Source: Methylophilaceae bacterium | GTDB taxonomy: Bacteria > Pseudomonadota > Gammaproteobacteria > Burkholderiales > Methylophilaceae | Direction of reading: 5' to 3' | DNA: 64,000 nt | Assembly: GCA_028355955.1 (NCBI GenBank) | Contig: JAOMTQ010000003.1 | Coordinates: 44,438 to 108,437, forward strand | Part shown: positions 57,223 through 64,000 of the stretch, in pieces | Numbering within the stretch: position 1 is the stretch's first letter | How the letters are laid out: every line of letters begins with the position of its first letter | Made by a program: the position numbers and the translations under genes | The notes under the pieces: model-generated | The model's database searches: none | What the model was told of the DNA's origin: nothing | What the model saw: the letters and a program-made list of their open reading frames with translations, nothing else

Positions 57223-57249
57223 TTAGCACTCTAATAAATAGAGTGCTAG
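57223..57249 (+). promoter_or_regulatory. CIRCE operator (HrcA binding site) of groES-groEL
   Basis: TTAGCACTC-TAATAAATA-GAGTGCTAG, the classical 9-9-9 CIRCE inverted repeat with one mismatch at the last base. It immediately follows a sigma32-like promoter, so HrcA would block initiation there. Confidence 0.92.
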
Positions 57250-57315
57250 TTTTAGTCATAGACTAACCCTAAAATAAAATTTTAACAAAGAATACACAAC
57301 TAGGAGAACTTATAT

Positions 57316-57606
57316 ATGAAAATTCGTCCTTTACACGATCGCTTAATAGTAAGGCGAAAAGAAGAAGAACGTACCACTGCATCAGGAATTGTAATTCCAG
57401 AAAGTGCGTCAGCTGAAAAACCTGATCAAGGAGTTATTGAAGCAGTTGGAAACGGGAAATTACTTGAAGATGGTAACGTCAGGAAACTAGACGTAAAAAT
57501 TGGTGATAAAGTGCTTTTCGGTAAATACGCTGGGCAAGCCGTAACAGTTGATGGTGATGAGCTCCTTGTTATGAAAGAAGAAGACGTAATGGGAATCATT
57601 GAGTAA
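57316..57606 (+). CDS. groES: Co-chaperonin GroES
   Basis: Ten-kilodalton lid of the GroEL folding chamber. The 96-residue protein has [18 protein letters not shown] at the start, the mobile loop [20 protein letters not shown], and [29 protein letters not shown] near the end. A ribosome site TAGGAGAA precedes it. It is the first gene of the groES-groEL operon, with a CIRCE element and sigma32-like promoter upstream. Confidence 0.98.
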   Translation: MKIRPLHDRLIVRRKEEERTTASGIVIPESASAEKPDQGVIEAVGNGKLLEDGNVRKLDVKIGDKVLFGKYAGQAVTVDGDELLVMKEEDVMGIIE

Positions 57607-57644
57607 AAAATTTAAATAAATATATAAATTTGGAGAAAATATAA

Positions 57645-59315
<1,671 letters not shown>

Positions 59316-59343
59316 TTCTAAAAATACTACGTTGAAATATATA

Positions 59344-59371
59344 AAAGGCCTCTTAATCGAGGTCTTTTTTT
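59344..59371 (+). terminator. Rho-independent terminator of groES-groEL
   Basis: AAAGGCCTC pairs with GAGGTCTTT (one G-T pair) around a 6-base loop, TTAATC, followed by a run of T. It lies 29 bases after the groEL stop. Confidence 0.85.
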
Positions 59372-59426
59372 ATAAAAAATACCAAAAAACTACTAACAAA
59401 AAAAAATTACTGTAGCATGTGTTTTT

Positions 59427-61634
59427 ATGAATTTAACAACAATATCTAAAGCTATTTATTCAGATTTAAATGAAAGACAAATGGAAGCCGTCATGCTTCA
59501 AAGCCAATCAGCACTTGTACTTGCCGGTGCTGGCAGTGGTAAAACAAGGGTTCTGACATCTAGAATTTCTTGGTTAATTGAAAATCAACTAGCAAGCCCA
59601 GGAGCCATTCTCGCTGTTACGTTCACTAACAAAGCGGCAAAGGAAATGCTGACTAGGATTTCGACTCAACTACCGATTAATATAAGAGGAATGTGGGTGG
59701 GTACATTTCACGGATTGTGCAATCGTTTTTTACGTAAGCATCACGTGGATGCCAGTTTACCTGAAACCTTCCAAATTCTTGATAGTGCAGATCAAAAATC
59801 AGCGATTAAAAGAGTAATGAAGGCTATAGGTATTGATGAAGACTTAATTTCCTCGAAAGAGGCGATGTACTTTATTAATAACAATAAAGAGGAAGGTATT
59901 CGATCCCAACAGTTTAAAGCCTATGATGATGTATCTAAAAAACTCAATTCTATTTATGCAGCCTACGATGATCAATGTCAGAAAGAAGGTGTAGTTGATT
60001 TTGCAGAACTTATGTTGCGCTGCCTTGAATTATTCCAAAAAAATTCAACTATCCGCCAACACTACCAGGAAATTTTTAAGCATATCCTTGTGGATGAATT
60101 TCAAGATACTAGTCGCTTACAGTATGAATGGCTGAAAATGCTCACCTCCCCAGAAAGCTTTATTTTTGCAGTGGGGGACGATGATCAATCAATTTATGGG
60201 TTTAGAGGTGCAAGACCTGGAAATATGAAAGATCTTCAGAAAGACTTTAATATCAAAAATGTAATTAAACTGGAACAGAATTATCGGTCTAAAAATAATA
60301 TCCTTAATGCTGCCAACTCAATTATCGAAAATAATAATGATCGATTAGGTAAAAATTTATGGACTGCTTCTGGGGATGGAGATTTAATTAAACAATATAT
60401 AGCATTAGATGATCGATTAGAAACAGCTTATATTTTAGATGAAATTAAAATGCGTCACCGTGCAGGCACTGATTACAACCAGATAGCTATTCTTTATAGG
60501 AATAATGCACAATCAAGAGTTATTGAAATGGCCATGGTCTCTAATAATATCCCCTACAGAGTTTATGGAGGTTTAAGGTTCTTTGAAAGAGCTGAGATAA
60601 AAAGTTCTCTTGCATACCTTAGACTTATAAATAACAAGAGGGATGATAATGCCTTTATGAGAATTGTAAATTTTCCAACTCGAGGCATCGGCGCGAGAGC
60701 TGTTGAACAAATGCAAGACCATTCAAAAAAGAATGATTGTTCTTTGTGGGAAGGTGCAAAAATTTTTATTTCTGAAAGTAAAAATTTAAAAGTATCTGCA
60801 TTTATTGAATTAATTCAAAGTATTGAAGATCAAGTTCATGGAGTAAATATTGATGAGTCAATTGATATAATTAATTCTCATTCTGGCTTAAAAGATCATT
60901 ACCTTAAGGATAAAGATGGTAGCTCACGTGTAGAAAACCTGAACGAACTTGTTTCTGCAGCGAAATCTTTTCTCAATGAAGATAGAGATGAAATCTCTGA
61001 GGAAGAGCCTAACAAAAAACAATCACTAGCTTTAGCTGAATTCCTTGATTTTACTTCTCTGGAAAGTGGTGAATTGCAAGCCGCAGCAAGTGAAGACGCG
61101 TTACAACTCATGACCATTCATTCTTCTAAGGGACTTGAGTTTGATACAGTGTTTATCACTGGTTTAGAAGATGGACTCTGCCCACATGAGAGAAGTTTGA
61201 ATGAAAATAATGGATTAGAAGAAGAGCGAAGATTGATGTACGTCGCCATCACTAGAGCAAAAAATATACTACATCTTACCTTGTCTCAATCTCGTATGAC
61301 CTACGGACAACCAACCTATAATCTTCCTTCAAGGTTTCTTGATGAAATTCCAGAATCATTAATAAAAAAAATAAATGTGCCAATTAACAATAGAAATTCT
61401 ATTGGAACCTCATATCATAATAATTCGGCAAGCCCACTCAAAACATCGAGCAAACAAGTCTCTAATAACCAATATGAAATTAAAATTGGTTCTATGGTCA
61501 AGCACGATAAATTTGGAGGGGGAACAGTTATAGGCTACGAAGGAAATGAAAATGATCTCCGAATAGAAATCAAATTTCAGAATCATGGAATTAAAATGTT
61601 AGCGATGGAGTATGCAAAGCTCACCAAAGTGTAA
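59427..61634 (+). CDS. uvrD: DNA helicase II, UvrD
   Basis: Superfamily 1A 3'-5' helicase used in nucleotide excision and mismatch repair. The 735-residue protein has the Walker A loop LAGAGSGKTRVL near residue 33, TFTNKAAKEM near 67, DEFQDTSRLQYEWL near 230, GDDDQSIYGFRGA near 255, the QNYRS motif, IHSSKGLEFD and YVAITRAK near 610. The C-terminal segment GSMVKHDKFGGGTVIGYEG is the UvrD/PcrA tudor-like RNA-polymerase-binding domain, which favours UvrD over Rep. It abuts the next gene tail-to-tail. Confidence 0.94.
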   Translation: MNLTTISKAIYSDLNERQMEAVMLQSQSALVLAGAGSGKTRVLTSRISWLIENQLASPGAILAVTFTNKAAKEMLTRISTQLPINIRGMWVGTFHGLCNRFLRKHHVDASLPETFQILDSADQKSAIKRVMKAIGIDEDLISSKEAMYFINNNKEEGIRSQQFKAYDDVSKKLNSIYAAYDDQCQKEGVVDFAELMLRCLELFQKNSTIRQHYQEIFKHILVDEFQDTSRLQYEWLKMLTSPESFIFAVGDDDQSIYGFRGARPGNMKDLQKDFNIKNVIKLEQNYRSKNNILNAANSIIENNNDRLGKNLWTASGDGDLIKQYIALDDRLETAYILDEIKMRHRAGTDYNQIAILYRNNAQSRVIEMAMVSNNIPYRVYGGLRFFERAEIKSSLAYLRLINNKRDDNAFMRIVNFPTRGIGARAVEQMQDHSKKNDCSLWEGAKIFISESKNLKVSAFIELIQSIEDQVHGVNIDESIDIINSHSGLKDHYLKDKDGSSRVENLNELVSAAKSFLNEDRDEISEEEPNKKQSLALAEFLDFTSLESGELQAAASEDALQLMTIHSSKGLEFDTVFITGLEDGLCPHERSLNENNGLEEERRLMYVAITRAKNILHLTLSQSRMTYGQPTYNLPSRFLDEIPESLIKKINVPINNRNSIGTSYHNNSASPLKTSSKQVSNNQYEIKIGSMVKHDKFGGGTVIGYEGNENDLRIEIKFQNHGIKMLAMEYAKLTKV

Positions 61635-62399
61635 CTATTTAGTTATTGATTTATATACATCCTTATAGGTTATATATTGAAAAGAAAATAATGTTGAAAT
61701 GTAAGCTGCTAAGACCAACATGCATAAGAATATCAGGACGTAAGACATCAGAACATTTTCACTTGATCCTAGTATTGTAAAAACCATGATCATTAAAAAA
61801 ATTACCGAGATAAAGCCTCCCAGTAAAATCAGCCAAGAAAGTGTAATAGGCATAATTGAGAGCAATACACCCGCAAAGCTTGATTTTATAGCTTTTATCA
61901 ACCCAAAATTATGGTAGGCAATTAAGATAGGTGAAAACCACGTTGCCATGAGAATGGGTATAGCTAAAACCATAAACTTTACAAGGATGCTGACTAGGTT
62001 ATTAGAAATGTCTTCACTTATCTCAGGTTCACTTGCAGCAGCCAAAATATTTTTTATGTCTGGGCTCAAAACTAAAGAGATTAATAATGAATAAAATAAA
62101 CAAATTACACCAAGATAAATAAGCAATCTCATATTTTCCTTATTAATCTTTAGCAAAGCTTTAAAATTTATTTCTTTTTTATCTTGACTCAATCTAAAGA
62201 AGTTTATAAAAATCATAGTTGAAATAGGCCAAGCGATGATTAAAAATGGACTTATAAAACTTAAACCAGGAATACTTGGAACAAGAAGATAAGCAAAAAT
62301 ATAAGCACTACCTAAAAGCAGGGTTACTTTAAAATTTAACTTGGATAATAATACACTTTGAGTAACCCAATGATGTGACTTGTTAAGTGTTCTTTTCAA
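61635..62399 (-). CDS. BPSS1780-type membrane protein
   Basis: A 254-residue integral membrane protein with about six hydrophobic segments. Features such as WISTMIFINFFRLSQ-like helices, ATWFSPILIAYHNFGLIKAIKSSFAG and the position beside thrB and polA fit the uncharacterised BPSS1780 family of Betaproteobacteria. No catalytic motif is seen. It overlaps thrB by 4 bases and meets uvrD tail-to-tail with no gap. Family assignment is from memory and moderate in strength. Confidence 0.7.
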   Translation of the reverse strand: MKRTLNKSHHWVTQSVLLSKLNFKVTLLLGSAYIFAYLLVPSIPGLSFISPFLIIAWPISTMIFINFFRLSQDKKEINFKALLKINKENMRLLIYLGVICLFYSLLISLVLSPDIKNILAAASEPEISEDISNNLVSILVKFMVLAIPILMATWFSPILIAYHNFGLIKAIKSSFAGVLLSIMPITLSWLILLGGFISVIFLMIMVFTILGSSENVLMSYVLIFLCMLVLAAYISTLFSFQYITYKDVYKSITK

Positions 62400-63331
62400 A
62401 ACCTATACTCCGTAACTTGTCTATCGATTAATATATTTTTAAATTGATCAGGGTTCTTTATGGCAAGAATTTCAGCACTAGGGTTGCTATGGATATGCTC
62501 TAGCCTAGAAATATAAAATCTAAGTGCAGCCCACCTAAGCGCTATAGGCATATAAACTCTCTCTTCTTTATCAAGATTCCTTTCAGTCTCATAGCCTTCA
62601 ATGAACTGTTTTAGTTTATTTTTATTAATTGCTCCATCAACATCAATACACCAGTCATTCACCGCAATAGCGATATCAAAAACTAGGACTTCATCGCAAG
62701 CATAATAAAAGTCTATAAAACTTGGTCTTCTATCATTTAAAAATAAAACATTATCTCTAAATAAGTCTCCATGGATTTTACTTTTTGGTAAATCACTAAC
62801 ATTATGATGATTTAAGAAATCTATTTCTAATTCAATCATATTTTTTTCAATTGATGTTAATTTTGATTTCATACCAACATACTTATCTTCAATCCATTCT
62901 ATCCCTCTATCATTTTTTCTTTTTTCTGAAAAAGATTTTGTTATGTTATGCATTTTTGCAAGCGCTTTTCCAACAACAAAGCAATGTAATTCATTTATTT
63001 CTTCAACTTCTGAGCCGTTTAAAAAAGAAACTAATAACGCTGGCTTACTCTTGAGTAAATTAATAGATTTTTTTTTATTATTTGAAATGGGGTTGGGGCA
63101 ATCTATATTATGGCCTGATAAAAATGTCATTAAATTAATAAAAAAGGGGAGCTCATCCATAGAATGATGTTCAAATATAGTTAATATGTATTTATTTAAA
63201 CTAGTTGTTACCAGATAATTTGTATTTGTAACTCCCGAGGATATTCCATCAAAGCTCTGCAAGGCACCAACATCAAAATCACTTAAAAATGTTTTCAATT
63301 CCTCTTTTGTTATTGATGTATAAACAGCCAT
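62396..63331 (-). CDS. thrB: Homoserine kinase, APH-fold type
   Basis: Threonine pathway kinase of the aminoglycoside-phosphotransferase-like type (not the GHMP type of E. coli). The 311-residue protein starts VYTSITKEELKTFLSDFDVG and has SGVTNTNYLVTT near 32, the catalytic loop KIHGDLFRDNVLFL near 187 and the metal site FIDFYYACDE near 208. This form is typical of Pseudomonas and Betaproteobacteria. It is coupled to the BPSS1780-type gene by a four-base overlap. Confidence 0.94.
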   Translation of the reverse strand: MAVYTSITKEELKTFLSDFDVGALQSFDGISSGVTNTNYLVTTSLNKYILTIFEHHSMDELPFFINLMTFLSGHNIDCPNPISNNKKKSINLLKSKPALLVSFLNGSEVEEINELHCFVVGKALAKMHNITKSFSEKRKNDRGIEWIEDKYVGMKSKLTSIEKNMIELEIDFLNHHNVSDLPKSKIHGDLFRDNVLFLNDRRPSFIDFYYACDEVLVFDIAIAVNDWCIDVDGAINKNKLKQFIEGYETERNLDKEERVYMPIALRWAALRFYISRLEHIHSNPSAEILAIKNPDQFKNILIDRQVTEYRF

Positions 63332-63370
63332 TGTGTATTTTTTATTTAATTCTTGAAGTAGGCTAAAAAA

Positions 63371-63706
63371 CTACCAACTATAAATAACCCACTGAGGGAC
63401 AACTAATGGCTTTAAATCATCTTGACGAATCCAGTCACCACCCTCTGTTTCTCTCACTAGGTAATATGGTGGAAACCCTTCTGGAGTCACTTTGATATAG
63501 TATAGATTACCATTCACCCTATGCTCTTCAATTCGTTTTGTACCCTCTTTTCGAATTGTAATTTCAGGTTCGTATTCGTACCCAGAATCTAAAGTGTTTG
63601 GTGGAGATGGCACTTCCTCTAGCACTTCAGTTTTTTCAGCATATGCTGTCGCCGAAAAGAAAATATAACCAAGCATTAAAATCAATGATGTAAAAGTTTT
63701 GTTCAT
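63371..63706 (-). CDS. DUF2782 family exported protein
   Basis: A 111-residue secreted protein with signal peptide MNKTFTSLILMLGYIFFSATAYA. The mature part has PEITIRKEGTKRIEEHRVNGNLYYIKVTPEGFPPYYLV, characteristic of DUF2782; function unknown. It is upstream of thrB by 39 bases on the same strand and divergent from polA. This polA / DUF2782-thrB arrangement is common in Betaproteobacteria. Confidence 0.85.
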   Translation of the reverse strand: MNKTFTSLILMLGYIFFSATAYAEKTEVLEEVPSPPNTLDSGYEYEPEITIRKEGTKRIEEHRVNGNLYYIKVTPEGFPPYYLVRETEGGDWIRQDDLKPLVVPQWVIYSW

Positions 63707-63811
63707 AGCGTAAGTTTATCAAAATCGGATAGCCAACAGTAGTTTTTTATCCAAAAAAAGGTTTGTATACAAAGGTATAATGTAAAGATATCTAAACAAA
63801 AATAAAAATCT

Positions 63812-64000
63812 ATGAAAACATTGCTTCTAATTGATGGCTCCTCATATTTATATCGTGCATTTCATGCAATGCCCGATTTTAGAAATAAAGAAGGATTTCC
63901 TACCGGAGTGATTTATGGCGTATTGAATATGCTACAAAATACCCATAGAAAATATGAGAGTGATTATAGTGTTTGTGTTTTTGATGCCAAGGGAAAAACT
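63812..64000 (+). CDS. polA: DNA polymerase I, N-terminal fragment
   Basis: Only the first 63 codons are inside the window. They encode MKTLLLIDGSSYLYRAFHAMP and FPTGVIYGVLNML, the start of the 5'-nuclease domain of DNA polymerase I with the metal-binding aspartate in LIDGSS. The gene continues beyond 64000. A TATAAT element at 63776-63781 lies 30 bases upstream of the ATG and may be the -10 box, but no good -35 partner is visible. Confidence 0.95.
   Translation, partial: MKTLLLIDGSSYLYRAFHAMPDFRNKEGFPTGVIYGVLNMLQNTHRKYESDYSVCVFDAKGKT

Overview
The window is 64 kb of AT-rich, densely packed bacterial chromosome with no mobile elements, no CRISPR array and no gene-free stretch above about 260 bases. 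Gene families and order point to a Betaproteobacterium: ispB-coaE-zapD-yacG, coxB-coxA-small assembly ORF-ctaG-coxC with SURF1, a DUF3683-type FAD/Fe-S oxidoreductase, and DUF2322, DUF2244, DUF2782 and BPSS1780-type proteins. Low GC, tiny intergenic gaps, overlapping convergent genes and missing accessory loci suggest a streamlined genome such as the marine OM43-type Methylophilaceae. That assignment is inference; no methanol-oxidation gene lies in the window.

Layout. 1-8.2 kb: 3' end of gpmI with envC, then yjbQ, lspA, ileS, ribF and murJ on the minus strand. 8.4-14.6 kb: rpsT, purK-purE, proB, obgE, rpmA, rplU, and divergent ispB. 14.7-22 kb: coaE-zapD-yacG-PCuAC, a Nudix/ThiE-like fusion, argJ, cysS, two near-identical cyclophilins and lpxH. 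22-31.2 kb: nusB-ribH, an OFA-type MFS transporter, phoB-phoR-lipoprotein, and a 1283-residue FAD/Fe-S oxidoreductase. 31.4-43.3 kb: hemJ, a PfkB-family kinase, apaH, and an almost complete aa3 cytochrome oxidase locus (cytochrome c, ctaB, ctaA, SCO-like, SURF1, coxC, ctaG, small assembly protein, coxA, coxB), then a DUF2244 gene and tRNA-Leu(CAA). 43.3-50 kb: queA, an unknown periplasmic protein, proS lacking its editing domain, a HolD-like gene, rimI, tsaB and a DinG/YoaA helicase. 50-57 kb: ctpA-coq7-DUF2322, then osmC, FKBP, dacB, bioA and tas. 57-64 kb: groES-groEL behind a sigma32-like promoter plus CIRCE operator, uvrD, a BPSS1780-type membrane protein, thrB, a DUF2782 gene and the 5' end of polA.

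The genes form a core housekeeping set: translation, cell envelope, cofactors, amino acids, respiration, chaperones and DNA repair. The most coherent module is the terminal oxidase. Heme A is made by CtaB and CtaA, copper delivery likely involves CtaG, the SCO-like protein and perhaps PCuAC, and SURF1 and the small ORF assist assembly. hemJ supplies an upstream heme step nearby.

I found no convincing new multi-gene system. The points most worth checking are the domain-trimmed ProRS, a lpxH gene with no ATG/GTG/TTG start, the dual heat-shock control of groE, the Pho-box-like repeats placed oddly close to phoB, and extreme compaction of convergent gene pairs.
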